Shown piece after piece: positions 19,001-27,689 of a stretch of DNA of 64,000 nt. The notes under the pieces were generated by a model. The model ran no database searches and was not told the DNA's origin. It saw only the letters and a program-made list of their open reading frames with translations. A program made the translations under genes and the position numbers. The stretch covers positions 1 to 64,000 of the forward strand of contig MWTC01000013.1 in assembly GCA_002066995.1 (NCBI GenBank). The letters run 5' to 3'. Every line of letters begins with the position of its first letter. Within the stretch, counting starts at the first letter, position 1. The stretch is from Sphingobacteriales bacterium UTBCD1 (lineage in GTDB: Bacteria; Bacteroidota; Bacteroidia; Chitinophagales; Chitinophagaceae).

Positions 19001-20434
19001 TTATGGAACTTTAACCCCGGCAATTCAACTATTGCCAACCCTGTTCACTATTATTCTATTCCCGGAACGTATTCTGTAATGCTGATAGCAACAAGCTACG
19101 GCGGTTGTACAGACACTGCCTATAAAACAATTACATTGTATGATACTGCAGGTTCAAGAATTGATTACGTAACATTAAATGGCTGCAAACCTTTGTCTGT
19201 AAATTTTACAGCATACAGCCCGGGTCCTGTCACCTATCTCTGGGATTTTGGCGACGGCACCTCACAGGTTACCACTTCGCCTTCGGCAAATCATATTTAT
19301 AATTCATTTGGAGATTTTCTTCCAAAAGTCATACTGCAAGACCCCACCGGCTGCCTGATCCCTGTCTCTGGCGTTGATACAATACACGTTACCGGAGCAA
19401 ATGCAAAGTTTGATTACGATAAAAAACTTTTATGTGACAGTGGACCCGTCAGCTTTGCCGATTCTTCCACTTTTAACGACCCTATCATTAGTTATAACTG
19501 GAACTTTGGCGATGGTGGAACTTCACCTCTGCAAAATCCAGCCCACCAATATAATGCCCCGGGTAATTATTCAGTATCATTATCTGTACAGACCCAGGGC
19601 GGATGCAGTGATATATACACGATAACCAATGCTGTTAAAGTTGTTCAAAGTCCTTCTATCACTGTGGCAGGCGATACTGCAGCATGTCTTAATTCACCAT
19701 TGTTATCTACAGGAGTTTTTAATTTCCCCGACACTTCTGTTGTCACCTGGTTCTGGAATTTCCCGAATGGAAGCAGTTCCACTTTGCAAAATCCTCCTGC
19801 TCAAACCTTTGGTACGGCAGGCAATTTCATCATAGCAGCAATAGCTACCAACAGCAGCGGTTGCAAAGACACTGCCCGGAAAAATATCGTCATTTATCCC
19901 TTGCCAACGGTATCAATGCCCGGTACAATGACTATTCAAAGCGGGTTTCCCGCATTGATACCTGCCACTTATTCTCCCAAAACAATCAATTGGGCATGGT
20001 CTCCTTCATCAGGATTAAGTTGTACGGATTGCGCTCAACCCATTGCAGGCCCCAAGTTCAACACTGATTATATGGTCACATTCACTGACCAAAATGGCTG
20101 TGTGAACACCGGGCTTATTCATATCATTGTTATTTGTAAAAATGCAAACCTGTTTATGCCGAATACATTTTCACCCAACGGTGACGGAAGCAATGATGTC
20201 TTCTACCCGAGAGGAAAAGGTCTTGACCGGGTAAAATCACTCCGTATTTTTGATCGCTGGGGCGAAATTGTTTTTGAACAAAACAATTTTCCGGTCAATG
20301 ATGCAATGTATGGGTGGGATGGAACGTACAAAGGTAAGAAAGCACAACCCGGAGTATACGTTTACCAGGTTGAAGTGTATTGTGATAATGGTGAAATTAT
20401 AAAACTTAATGGGAATGTGGCATTGATTCTATAA
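16061..20434 (+). CDS. PKD-repeat T9SS type B cargo (gliding-type C-terminal domain)
   Basis: There is no ATG near the beginning. TTG at 16061 gives MKRKDHHTLTKLLIAF and a proper signal peptide (cleavage after LYSQ); TTG at 16028 would add 11 residues. About 1457 residues follow, built from 15 consecutive PKD-like domains of roughly 85 residues, each with a core such as WQWDFGDG and a closing Y(T/S)V-L-V-(S)-GC strand. Repeat 12 has lost the FGDG loop (WNFNPGN) and repeat 15 has FPNG. The last 90 residues (PNTFSPNGDGSNDVF ... FDRWGEIVFE ... YVYQVEVYCDNGE) are the CHU_C/gliding-associated type B sorting domain, which directs export through the type IX system. The PorP/SprF gene starts ten bases after the stop, so the pair is almost certainly cotranscribed. 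Likely a cell-surface or secreted adhesive protein; ligand unknown. Confidence 0.9.
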   Translation: MKRKDHHTLTKLLIAFTSVYLLFCSTLYSQAPSANFTASPLAGCSPLLVNFQDLSNGNPTSWQWDFGNGNSSTLQNPAAAYFTPGNYTVKLTVANANGSNTLTRTQYITVYEAPTVSFTANNTAGCFPLHVQFTDQSTAGSGNTNVSWQWDFGNGQISNVQNPSVSYTTAGVFSVTLKVTNDKGCSKVLSLPNYISVTPGVHSSFTNTIATVCSAPANISFTNNSTGPGALTWFWDFGDGNNSTVQNPVHTYTAAGNYTAMLVTTSTSGCSDTARTATPVTIGGITTSFNSPASICANSAASLVNTSAPAPVSSTWYFGDGGNSNLINPAHTYTIAGTYTIRLYNTYTNCIDSAFQSITVNPLPVPNFTAPATISCQPPFTANFQDLSTGAISWQWDFGDGNTSSLQNPSHTYTNYGSYNVTLVVTNSFGCQDTIRRNNYINIRRATISIPSLPTHGCIPFTISPVAVINALDAITSYQWDFGDGTILTGATPTHTYNVQGTYNVMLIITTGTGCTDTLIINNAVRVGTIPSVDFTASPLTQCATQTVSFTDLSAPADQWLWSFGDGTTSTQQNPGHAYAMPGNYTVMLVASNNGCPDTMTKNSYIGVLPPVSRFNFAANCADRLEFSFTDQSTGPVSTWQWNFGDGSPISNLQNPVHIFPSLGIYTVTLTVTNGSCSNTSTRILHALDENPDFNSTLTSWCKPVTPYFSATNIIPSNISNYNWNFGDGTINNTTSTNIGHTYFNSGTYTVRLITTDINGCRDTITKINYFRVNGPIANFSATNTSGCVGFTTLFNDLSTNDGINNITNWQWDFGDGSVQTFSSPPFQHTYSTAGTYSVKLKITDVAGCSDSLTRSNLIVATAPHALFTSNDTLTCPGAIATFQNGSSSVLPFNSFWDFGDGTTANTIGASPVTHSYTVPGDYTVKLRIVDQVGCADSLIRNLYVHVERPVASFTVNDTASSCIPLQAQFTNTSTYFSSLLWNFNPGNSTIANPVHYYSIPGTYSVMLIATSYGGCTDTAYKTITLYDTAGSRIDYVTLNGCKPLSVNFTAYSPGPVTYLWDFGDGTSQVTTSPSANHIYNSFGDFLPKVILQDPTGCLIPVSGVDTIHVTGANAKFDYDKKLLCDSGPVSFADSSTFNDPIISYNWNFGDGGTSPLQNPAHQYNAPGNYSVSLSVQTQGGCSDIYTITNAVKVVQSPSITVAGDTAACLNSPLLSTGVFNFPDTSVVTWFWNFPNGSSSTLQNPPAQTFGTAGNFIIAAIATNSSGCKDTARKNIVIYPLPTVSMPGTMTIQSGFPALIPATYSPKTINWAWSPSSGLSCTDCAQPIAGPKFNTDYMVTFTDQNGCVNTGLIHIIVICKNANLFMPNTFSPNGDGSNDVFYPRGKGLDRVKSLRIFDRWGEIVFEQNNFPVNDAMYGWDGTYKGKKAQPGVYVYQVEVYCDNGEIIKLNGNVALIL

Positions 20435-20443
20435 AAATCAAAC

Positions 20444-21466
20444 ATGGCTTTTTTAAAAAAAATAAAAAATATTTTCTTCATATTCCTCCTGCAGCTATTG
20501 TACTCATCAATACCTGCGCAGGATATACATTTTTCTCAATTTTTTGAAACTCCTTTATTAAGAAACCCGTCTCTTGCAGGAATTTATACAGGCGATGTAA
20601 GAGTGCAGGCAGTGTACCGGGATCAGTGGAACAGTGTAACCAATGCCTACCGTACGGGTTCAATAAGCGGAGAATATAAAATGCCCGTTGGAAAATCCAA
20701 TGATTTCGTAACTACCGGAATGGAAATCCTATACGACCGTGCCGGTACAATCGGTTGGACCACTACACAACTTTTACCGGCTCTCAATTATCATAAATCT
20801 CTCAGCAATGTTCAGAACCGATATTTGTCTTTGGGTTTTATGGGAGGGTTGGTTCAGCAATATTTCGACCGCTCAAAAATGACTACCAACAGCACTTATG
20901 ACGGGCTGGGTGATGGCGAATCTCTTGCCCAGGCCAATTTCACTTACGCAGATGGAAGCGTAGGTATGAGTTATAATTCTTCGATAAATGACAACCCGAA
21001 TAATAATTACTTCATTGGCGTGGCTTATCATCATTTTAATCATCCAAAGAATTCTTTTTACCGGAGCGCTAATGTTCAGTTGCCGTCAAAATGGGTCTTT
21101 TCCGGAGGTGTTAAACTGGAAGTGACGGAGTACAGTTATCTCACGATCCAGGCTGATCAGTCTTTTCAAAACGGGTCTTCTGAAACAGTGGCAGGCGCAT
21201 TGTATGGTTTGAAATTGGGCCCTGATTCCGAAAAACCGGACTATACAATTCATGGCGGTATCTTCAGCCGGTGGAATGACGCTTTGATCCCGGTTATAAA
21301 ACTTGACTACTCATCATTTTCGGCAGTATTTAGTTATGATGTAAACGTTTCACCTTTAAAAACATCCAGCTATGGACGTGGAGGGTTTGAAATGTCGGTT
21401 TCTTATATCGGGTTTTTGAATAAATACAAATCAACTCAGAACTCAACTCTGTGTCCCAGGTTCTGA
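20444..21466 (+). CDS. PorP/SprF-family outer-membrane partner
   Basis: 340 residues with a signal peptide (IFFIFLLQLLYSSIPAQ) followed at once by the family signature DIHFSQFFETPLLRNPSLAG. The rest alternates short beta strands as in a 14-stranded barrel (YRDQWNSV, GVKLEVTEYSYLTIQADQ). Family members are needed for export or attachment of particular T9SS cargo: SprF for SprB in Flavobacterium johnsoniae, PorP in Porphyromonas. Coupling to the PKD protein encoded ten bases upstream indicates a dedicated partner. The sequence ends at NSTLCPRF, the C-terminal CPxF found in this family. Confidence 0.9.
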   Translation: MAFLKKIKNIFFIFLLQLLYSSIPAQDIHFSQFFETPLLRNPSLAGIYTGDVRVQAVYRDQWNSVTNAYRTGSISGEYKMPVGKSNDFVTTGMEILYDRAGTIGWTTTQLLPALNYHKSLSNVQNRYLSLGFMGGLVQQYFDRSKMTTNSTYDGLGDGESLAQANFTYADGSVGMSYNSSINDNPNNNYFIGVAYHHFNHPKNSFYRSANVQLPSKWVFSGGVKLEVTEYSYLTIQADQSFQNGSSETVAGALYGLKLGPDSEKPDYTIHGGIFSRWNDALIPVIKLDYSSFSAVFSYDVNVSPLKTSSYGRGGFEMSVSYIGFLNKYKSTQNSTLCPRF

Positions 21467-21810
21467 AGTCGTTGATTTAACTGCAAAGTAGATTGTATAA
21501 GCAGGTATTCTTTTTTCCTGATCGGATTTGCTTAATCTTTGTTTTCCGGTCACTGCATAAGAATCACACCGGAAATAAGCATTCGTTATTAAGATCACGA
21601 CTATCAAATTCCTTAACCTGATGATCATTTTGTAACACTGTTGACTGAGAAGCAGCTAAGCTTAAGCCTTGTTAAATTGTTTTCGGCCAATGCCTGTGAT
21701 AGGATAATTATGCCTCAAATACTTCGTAGAACTACGATTTTAGCTATCTGAAAACAAGGGTGGCCAAAAAAAACAAAATATTATAGTAATTTAAAAGTAA
21801 ATTTGTTGAC
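21467..21810. other. intergenic region with a 6-bp perfect inverted repeat
   Basis: 344 bases without a gene. The clearest element is TCGTAG-AA-CTACGA at 21724-21737, 73 bases before the TTG start of the minimal sorting-domain protein. It may be an operator; its centre resembles GTAGATTTACGG at 9461-9472. No terminator with a T-run is seen for the upstream PorP/SprF gene. Confidence 0.4.
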
Positions 21811-22155
21811 TTGAAGAAAATTTTACTCATACTGGCCATTATTCTTTTCGTATCATCTTACTCTCAGGCACAGGGTTCCCGAAGCGTACCCACTGCAGAG
21901 AGTCAGTTAGTAATTTTAAAAACTTACCCCAACCCGGCCACTACTTATATCACCTTTGATTTTCAGAAAGGCTTTGAAAAAGGATACCTGATCCAGGTTT
22001 ACAATTTTCTTGGTAAGAAAATGTATGAATCGCAGGACCTTACTGAAAAAACCACCCTCAACCTTTCAGATTACAGTCGCGGAGTTTATATCTATCATTT
22101 GCTGGATCACAATGGGAAAGTCATTAATTCAGGAAAATTCCAGGTATCAAAATAA
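21811..22155 (+). CDS. minimal secreted protein consisting mainly of a T9SS type A sorting domain
   Basis: 114 residues starting at TTG (KKILLILAIILFVSSYSQAQ), a signal peptide of about 21 residues. After a 13-residue linker, the rest is a type A sorting domain (Por_Secre_tail, TIGR04183-like): LKTYPNPATTYITFDF, VYNFLGKKMYES, LNLSDYSRGVYIYHL, GKFQVSK. There is no room for a passenger domain, so the protein is essentially a bare sorting module. It could be a decoy, a regulator, or a substrate anchored for its own sake; I cannot decide. It follows the possible operator at 21724 and is convergent with the rRNA methyltransferase gene. Confidence 0.75.
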   Translation: MKKILLILAIILFVSSYSQAQGSRSVPTAESQLVILKTYPNPATTYITFDFQKGFEKGYLIQVYNFLGKKMYESQDLTEKTTLNLSDYSRGVYIYHLLDHNGKVINSGKFQVSK

Positions 22156-22193
22156 ATTGGATTAGCTTTTTTTCAACTACACTGCATAGCATT

Positions 22194-23366
22194 TCAGCTT
22201 ACTTCGGCAACAAGGAATTTCAAATACCGGGTACTTTCAATTCCCCGTATCACAGGGTGATCAGCCGATTGGGTTTGAAACGTAACCTGCCTGATTTTTT
22301 TGCGGGCATCTTTTGCAGCCATATCAATAATATTCAAAAACAATTCCGGGTCCACCAGGTTAGTGCAGGAGGATGTAACAAGAAAACCTCCCGGTCTCAG
22401 CAGTTTCATTCCACGAAGGTTGATCTCTTTGTAACCGGTAATTGCTTTTTGTATCGTATCCCTGCTTTTGGTAAATGCCGGCGGATCCAGCATCACCACA
22501 TCGTATTGCCTTCCTTCTTTTGACCATTGCTTTAAAACATCAAATGCATTGGCAACTTCAAAATGACATTTATTCTGCACGCCATTTAACTCGGCATTTT
22601 TCTCAGCCTGCAGCACAGCGTTTTCTGAAATATCAATTCCCAAAACAGATTTTGCACCAAAATGCGCTGCATGAATCTCAAATGTACCTGTATAACAAAA
22701 GGCGCCCAGTACCTCTGCTCCTTGCACTATGTTTTTAATATGCCTTCGGTTATCCTGTTGATCCAGGAAGTAGCCGGTTTTTTGCCCGTTTTCCAAATCA
22801 ACATTGAATTGCAGCCCGTTTTCCTGTATAATGATCTGCGTGTTAAACGGATGAGATAAGAATCCTTTTTTCTGGGATAGGCCTTCTAATTCCCTTACAG
22901 GCACATCATTTCTTTCATAAATTCCCTTAGGGTTAAAAACTGAGTCCAGCGCTTTAACAATAGAAGGTTTCCATACATCTATTCCCAGGGCAAGTGTCTG
23001 GATCACAAAATGGTCATTGAACTTATCTATGATCAATTGAGGAAGTGAATCAGCCTCGCCAAACACAAGCCTGCAATTCTCAACATAACCCAGTTTTTTC
23101 CTGTACTCCCAGCACCGGTTTATTCGCTTTAAAAAAAATACATCATTAATCTCCTCACTTTTATCCCTGGAAAGCAGCCTGACAGGAATCCTTGAAACTG
23201 GATTAAAATATCCCCTGCCAACAAATTTTTTATCATGAGTACAAACATCCACGATTCCGCCCCCGGGTATGTCATCATCTGTGTTCTCTATTTCATTATG
23301 AAAGATCCATGGATGGCCATTTAGTACCCGTGCCGATATCCGCTTTTTTAAATAAACTATTGCCAT
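22194..23366 (-). CDS. class I SAM-dependent 23S rRNA methyltransferase, RlmI-like
   Basis: From ATG at 23366 (MAIVYLKKRISARVLNGHPWIF) the protein has 390 residues; an upstream in-frame start at 23387 adds seven hydrophobic residues and is less likely. The N-terminal 75 residues form a PUA domain (HPWIFHNEIEN). The middle joins an EEHEE-like subdomain, and the Rossmann methyltransferase follows: VLGAFCYTGTFEIHAA (SAM motif I), VLGIDIS, and the catalytic-site motif VMLDPPAFTKS. The RlmI group methylates C5 of a cytosine in 23S rRNA (m5C1962 in E. coli); the exact target here is inferred. Cytoplasmic, monocistronic by layout. Confidence 0.85.
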   Translation of the reverse strand: MAIVYLKKRISARVLNGHPWIFHNEIENTDDDIPGGGIVDVCTHDKKFVGRGYFNPVSRIPVRLLSRDKSEEINDVFFLKRINRCWEYRKKLGYVENCRLVFGEADSLPQLIIDKFNDHFVIQTLALGIDVWKPSIVKALDSVFNPKGIYERNDVPVRELEGLSQKKGFLSHPFNTQIIIQENGLQFNVDLENGQKTGYFLDQQDNRRHIKNIVQGAEVLGAFCYTGTFEIHAAHFGAKSVLGIDISENAVLQAEKNAELNGVQNKCHFEVANAFDVLKQWSKEGRQYDVVMLDPPAFTKSRDTIQKAITGYKEINLRGMKLLRPGGFLVTSSCTNLVDPELFLNIIDMAAKDARKKIRQVTFQTQSADHPVIRGIESTRYLKFLVAEVS

Positions 23367-23498
23367 AATACACAGCAAAATAACCAAACAAAACTGAGAA
23401 AGGCTGCAATTGCCAATAATTCGTGACGCCCTGACACCTATACTTTTACAATTTGTATTCTATGTATTATGAAAGACAATTTGTCCCCCGGCTGGCTA

Positions 23499-23528
23499 TT
23501 GGCAATAAAATTGACAATCTTACCTTTG
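23499..23528 (+). promoter_or_regulatory. promoter of grpE-dnaJ
   Basis: TTG at 23499-23501 and TACCTTTG at 23521-23528 are separated by 19 bases, a full match to the Bacteroidota housekeeping promoter (TTTG, 19-21 bases, TAnnTTTG). Transcription would start near 23534, giving a leader of about 14 bases before the grpE ATG. Confidence 0.6.
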
Positions 23529-23547
23529 CACTCAATTTGTAAATATT

Positions 23548-24120
23548 ATGACGCAAAAGGATATGAAGCAACAAGAAGGTAACAACATGGATAACAACAC
23601 AGGTAGGGACATTAATACTGATGAAAATATCAGCGGGGTGACTCATCTGAATGAACCAATAACTGATGATCCTGAACTTGAAAAGTTAAAAACTGAGCTG
23701 GAAGATCTAAAAGATAAGAACCTGCGCATCCTGGCTGAGTTTGATAATTTCAAGAAAAGAAATGCTAAAGAAAAGATCGAACTGATCCAGACTGCCGGAA
23801 GGGAAGTGATCATTGACCTCCTGGATATTCTTGACGATTGTGACCGTGCACAAAAACAGATTGAGAAGAGCAATGAAGTGAAAGAAATCCGTGAAGGCAT
23901 CCTGCTTGTTTTTAACAAACTCAGAAATACACTGCAATCGAGAGGACTGAAAGTCATGAAAACGATCAACGAAGATTTTAACCCTGACCTGCATGATGCC
24001 ATAACAAGCATCAATGCCCCCACGGAAGATCAAAAAAATAAAATCCTGGATGAAATTGCAAAAGGTTATTTTTTGAACGACAAAATCATTCGCCATGCAA
24101 AAGTGGTGGTAGGTAAATAA
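23548..24120 (+). CDS. grpE: nucleotide exchange factor GrpE
   Basis: 190 residues. The first 45 are acidic and disordered, then comes a long coiled coil (about 45-95: LEKLKTELEDLKDKNLRIL). The conserved head begins with LAEFDNFKKRNAKEK, followed by IIDLLDILDDCDRA and a small beta domain with FNPDLHDAI and the usual ending GYFLNDKIIRHAKVVVGK. GrpE is the dimeric factor that drives ADP release from DnaK. It lies 21 bases ahead of dnaJ on the same strand, behind a good promoter. dnaK is not in the window, so the chaperone genes are split. Confidence 0.95.
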   Translation: MTQKDMKQQEGNNMDNNTGRDINTDENISGVTHLNEPITDDPELEKLKTELEDLKDKNLRILAEFDNFKKRNAKEKIELIQTAGREVIIDLLDILDDCDRAQKQIEKSNEVKEIREGILLVFNKLRNTLQSRGLKVMKTINEDFNPDLHDAITSINAPTEDQKNKILDEIAKGYFLNDKIIRHAKVVVGK

Positions 24121-24141
24121 TTTTTAATCAGCAAACACTAC

Positions 24142-25302
24142 ATGGCAAAAAGAGACTATTACGAAATATTAGGTGTGGGCAAAAACGCTACTGCAGATGA
24201 AATTAAAAAAGCATACCGTAAAGTAGCCATGCAATATCACCCCGACCGCAACCCGGGAGATAAGTCAGCAGAAGAAAAGTTTAAAGAAGCAGCGGAAGCT
24301 TACGAAGTGCTTAGTGATGCAGATAAAAAAGCGCAATACGACCGGTATGGCCATGCAGGCGTCAGCGGAAGCAATGGCCGCCAGGGAGCCGGTGGTATGA
24401 ATATGGATGATATCTTCAGCCAGTTCGGTGATATTTTTGGCGACGATCTTTTTGGTGGTTTTTTTGGCGGGAGCAGAGGCAGAGGGAGAACGCAACAAAG
24501 GAACCATGGAGTAAGAGGAAGCAATCTTCGGATAAAACTTAAACTTAATTATGAAGAAATTGCGAAAGGCGCCACAAAAATTATCAAAGTAAAAAAATAT
24601 ACTGTTTGCACTACCTGCGGAGGCAGTGGTGCAAAAAATAAAGCCAGCATTCATACATGCAGTACCTGCGGGGGCAGCGGGCAAATAAGGAGAGTGCAAA
24701 ACACTTTCCTGGGTCAGATGCAGACAGTAACCACCTGTCCCACCTGCAATGGCGAGGGAGTTACCATAGCAGCAAAGTGCCCTGTATGCCGTGGTGAAGG
24801 GAGAGTGTATGGTGAAGAATCCATCAGCATTGATATACCTGCAGGCGTGCAGGAAGGTATGCAATTAAGCATCAGCGGCAAAGGTAATGCCGGGGAAAGA
24901 GGAGGAATGGCAGGTGACCTGATCGTTGTTATTGAAGAAGAACAGCACAAAGAACTGCAACGGGAAGGATCAAATGTAGTATATGATCTTCATATCTCAT
25001 TTACAGACGCTGTTTTCGGAGCTCAGATAGAAGTTCCTACTATTGATGGCAGGGCAAAAATAAAAATACCCGCAGGAACACAAAGCGGAAAAATCTTCAG
25101 ATTAAAAGGAAAAGGTTTTCCTGTAGTGAATTCATACGAAAAAGGTGACCAGCTGATACATGTAAATATCTGGACACCCCAACATCTGAGCCCGGAGGAA
25201 AAAGCTGCTTTGGAAAAAATGAGCCTGTCACCCAATTTCAAGCCTCAGCCCGATAAAAATGAAAAGAGTTTCTTTGATAAAGTACGGGAAATGTTTTCTT
25301 AA
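24142..25302 (+). CDS. dnaJ: chaperone DnaJ
   Basis: 386 residues with all four class I DnaJ parts: J domain (1-70) with HPD in YHPDRNPGD, a Gly/Phe-rich linker (about 75-115), a zinc centre with four CxxCxGxG-type repeats ([32 protein letters not shown]) and a C-terminal substrate-binding domain ([21 protein letters not shown]). It activates DnaK ATPase and holds unfolded clients; GrpE is encoded just upstream. The last four bases overlap the stop of the convergent VWA gene, leaving no space for a separate terminator. Confidence 0.95.
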   Translation: MAKRDYYEILGVGKNATADEIKKAYRKVAMQYHPDRNPGDKSAEEKFKEAAEAYEVLSDADKKAQYDRYGHAGVSGSNGRQGAGGMNMDDIFSQFGDIFGDDLFGGFFGGSRGRGRTQQRNHGVRGSNLRIKLKLNYEEIAKGATKIIKVKKYTVCTTCGGSGAKNKASIHTCSTCGGSGQIRRVQNTFLGQMQTVTTCPTCNGEGVTIAAKCPVCRGEGRVYGEESISIDIPAGVQEGMQLSISGKGNAGERGGMAGDLIVVIEEEQHKELQREGSNVVYDLHISFTDAVFGAQIEVPTIDGRAKIKIPAGTQSGKIFRLKGKGFPVVNSYEKGDQLIHVNIWTPQHLSPEEKAALEKMSLSPNFKPQPDKNEKSFFDKVREMFS

Positions 25303-27092
25303 AAATCGGGGATAACAGATTCTTTTGCTCTCCTCTTCTTTTTTTGTTTTGAATAAAGAGTCTTCGCTTTTTCCACCAGGGAAACAAACTCCTGCTGCAA
25401 GACATCATTTCTGCTTGCAGACTGAGTGGCAAGCAGCAAAACATCATTCCATCCGGCTGATTTTATAAAAGTTGATCTGCGAAGTAATGCGCCGAACATG
25501 ATTACTGATGCAGATAACCGAAAAGAAGAATCAAGTTCATTAAAAGGTATAAAGTTAAATCCGCCCCTGAAAGAGGCATTATCTTCTTTTAAAACGCCGG
25601 GCAGCCTGTAGTGGACATTTATTGCAGCCAATTCATTCTCTTTTAAATTTTTTTGCAGGGCATCGCTCTTCATTTCAGCCGGCACAATTTCAAAGACTAC
25701 CTGGGTGGAATTTCCTGAACCTATTTCTCCTCCTTCCACTTGCGTTAAAGAATCTTTCAGAGCACTCATTTTATTATCAAATCCTATAAGCCGGTACTCT
25801 TTTATATAACCGGGATTAAATTCTACATTCATATATACATTATCGGCCACTGCATACAATGTCTGGGTAAATTCCGTCAGTAAAACTTTTTCTGCTTCCC
25901 GGTAGTTGTCTAAATAAGCAAAATTGCCATTCCCCCTCTTTGACAATATTTGAATCTTTGAATCTTTATAATTCCCCATTCCTACACCCAGGCAGGTCAG
26001 ATATACACCTGTTTCCCGCTGACGTGTTATGAGTTCATCCAATTCTTCTTCCGATTTTGAACCCACATTAAAATCCCCGTCGGTCGCAAGTATCACCCGG
26101 TTATTCCCGTTCCGGATAAAGTGATTCCTGGCAAGCTGGTATGCCATCCGGATACCCGATTCTCCCGGAGTTGACCCCCCCGGCTCTAATTCATCAATGG
26201 CTTTCCGGATCTTTTCTTTTTCCGCACCACTTGTCGGCTGCAGCATGACTCCAACAATTCCCCCGTAAACTACTATTGCAACCGTATCCTTTGCTCTGAG
26301 GTTATTCACCAATGTATTAAATGCTGACTTTAATAAGGGAAGCCGGTTAGGCATATCCATAGAACCGGAAACATCGATCAGAAAAACGAGGTTACTTGGC
26401 GGCAAAGAATCAAGATCAAGTTTTCGTGCAGAAAGATTAATATAAAACAACTGATTTCCCGGATTCCACGGGCAGGAAGTCAACGTGGTTTTAACACTGA
26501 AGATATCCTTTCCCTGAGGTTTGGTATAATCAAAATTGAAATAATTAAGCATCTCTTCTATACGCACGGCGTCCGGAGGCACAATTGAATTGAAATTTAT
26601 GAACCGCCTTATATTACTGTAAGATGCCTTATCAATATCCAGTGACATACCGGTAACGGGAAATCTTCTGGCATTGATAAAATGATTTTCTACAATACTG
26701 GCGTAAGTCTCCTCGCCCGTAAACCATTTTTTTTGTTCATCCCGTTGCAAATCTCTTGTAAGTGAGGTGAGATGTTCTATGTGCATGCGAAATGAAGATG
26801 AGGGCAGTAATTTTAATTTTATTTCTGCATAAACAGCGGCAGCAACAACTAAATTCTGCTTTTCATAACCCTCCAATGAAAAGCTCAATGAATCTGTCGG
26901 GTTATTGCATACTATGCCGAAAGAGCCATACACTCCCGTGCGGTAAACTAATCCTGTGCTTAGCTCTATAATTTTTACATTTTGCAAGGGGATCCCCTTT
27001 TCATCCTGCACTACGCCGCGTAAATAGTACGGCTGACCATACAAGAAAGAAGCCACTATCAACAGAACAGATATAAAACTAACAGCCTTCAA
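25299..27092 (-). CDS. exported VWA protein of the YfbK type with N-terminal carboxypeptidase-regulatory-like domain
   Basis: 597 residues from a TTG start ([19 protein letters not shown], signal peptide). Residues 22-100 are a CarboxypepD_reg-like beta-sandwich ([18 protein letters not shown]). Then come the YfbK N-terminal domain (about 145-210, [28 protein letters not shown]), a von Willebrand A domain (about 235-410) with an intact metal site (DVSGSMD, later [10 protein letters not shown]), and DUF3520 at the C-terminus ([21 protein letters not shown]). Function of the family is not settled; the metal site suggests protein or ligand binding in the periplasm or at the surface. Convergent with dnaJ, with a 4-base overlap at the 3' ends. 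Confidence 0.85.
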   Translation of the reverse strand: MKAVSFISVLLIVASFLYGQPYYLRGVVQDEKGIPLQNVKIIELSTGLVYRTGVYGSFGIVCNNPTDSLSFSLEGYEKQNLVVAAAVYAEIKLKLLPSSSFRMHIEHLTSLTRDLQRDEQKKWFTGEETYASIVENHFINARRFPVTGMSLDIDKASYSNIRRFINFNSIVPPDAVRIEEMLNYFNFDYTKPQGKDIFSVKTTLTSCPWNPGNQLFYINLSARKLDLDSLPPSNLVFLIDVSGSMDMPNRLPLLKSAFNTLVNNLRAKDTVAIVVYGGIVGVMLQPTSGAEKEKIRKAIDELEPGGSTPGESGIRMAYQLARNHFIRNGNNRVILATDGDFNVGSKSEEELDELITRQRETGVYLTCLGVGMGNYKDSKIQILSKRGNGNFAYLDNYREAEKVLLTEFTQTLYAVADNVYMNVEFNPGYIKEYRLIGFDNKMSALKDSLTQVEGGEIGSGNSTQVVFEIVPAEMKSDALQKNLKENELAAINVHYRLPGVLKEDNASFRGGFNFIPFNELDSSFRLSASVIMFGALLRRSTFIKSAGWNDVLLLATQSASRNDVLQQEFVSLVEKAKTLYSKQKKKRRAKESVIPDF

Positions 27093-27149
27093 GCGGATAC
27101 ATTAAGGAGATAAGATACAAAAATTAAGCTTTGCCCGGAATGATCCTAC

Positions 27150-27683
27150 TTATTTCAATTGGTAAATTTCTTTCAGATTCCTTCCCAAGCCATCATAATC
27201 AAGCCCATAACCTATTACAAATTTGTTGGGGATAGCAAACCCTATATAATCCAACTGATGCGGGTATTCAGTTGCTTCAGGCTTATGCAGCAGCGTCACA
27301 ATCTTCAGGCTATTTGGCTGCTGATGGAATAATTTTGGTAAAAATCCATGCAGCGTCTTCCCGGTGTCTACAATATCTTCCAGGATTATGATATCTTTCC
27401 CGAATATATCCTCTTCCAGCCCGATTGAAGTTGTGATTTTCCCGGTAGATTTCATTCCTTTATAAGATGCCAGCTTGATAAAACACAATTCTGCATCAAT
27501 GGTAAGATGGCGAAAAAGATCGGCAGTGAACATGAACGCACCATTAAGAATGGAAATAAATAGTGGCTGCTTTCCGGAATATTCTTTATTAAGTGCAGCC
27601 GCTATTTCCTCAACCCTTTTTTCTATGGATTCACTTGAGAGATACGTTTCAAATTCTTTGTCATGAACTTTGATAACTGCCAT
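27150..27683 (-). CDS. hpt: hypoxanthine(-guanine) phosphoribosyltransferase
   Basis: 177 residues, the normal size for bacterial HPRT. The PRPP-binding loop is IIILEDIVDTGKTL (98-111). The flexible-loop region follows ISILNGAFMFTADL, and the purine-contact segment is FAIPNKFVIGYGLDYD with the conserved NLKEIYQL ending. It salvages hypoxanthine and guanine to IMP and GMP with PRPP in the cytoplasm. It starts six bases after the stop of the glucosaminidase gene on the same strand and may be translated from a common message. Confidence 0.92.
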   Translation of the reverse strand: MAVIKVHDKEFETYLSSESIEKRVEEIAAALNKEYSGKQPLFISILNGAFMFTADLFRHLTIDAELCFIKLASYKGMKSTGKITTSIGLEEDIFGKDIIILEDIVDTGKTLHGFLPKLFHQQPNSLKIVTLLHKPEATEYPHQLDYIGFAIPNKFVIGYGLDYDGLGRNLKEIYQLK

Positions 27684-27689
27684 TAATCC

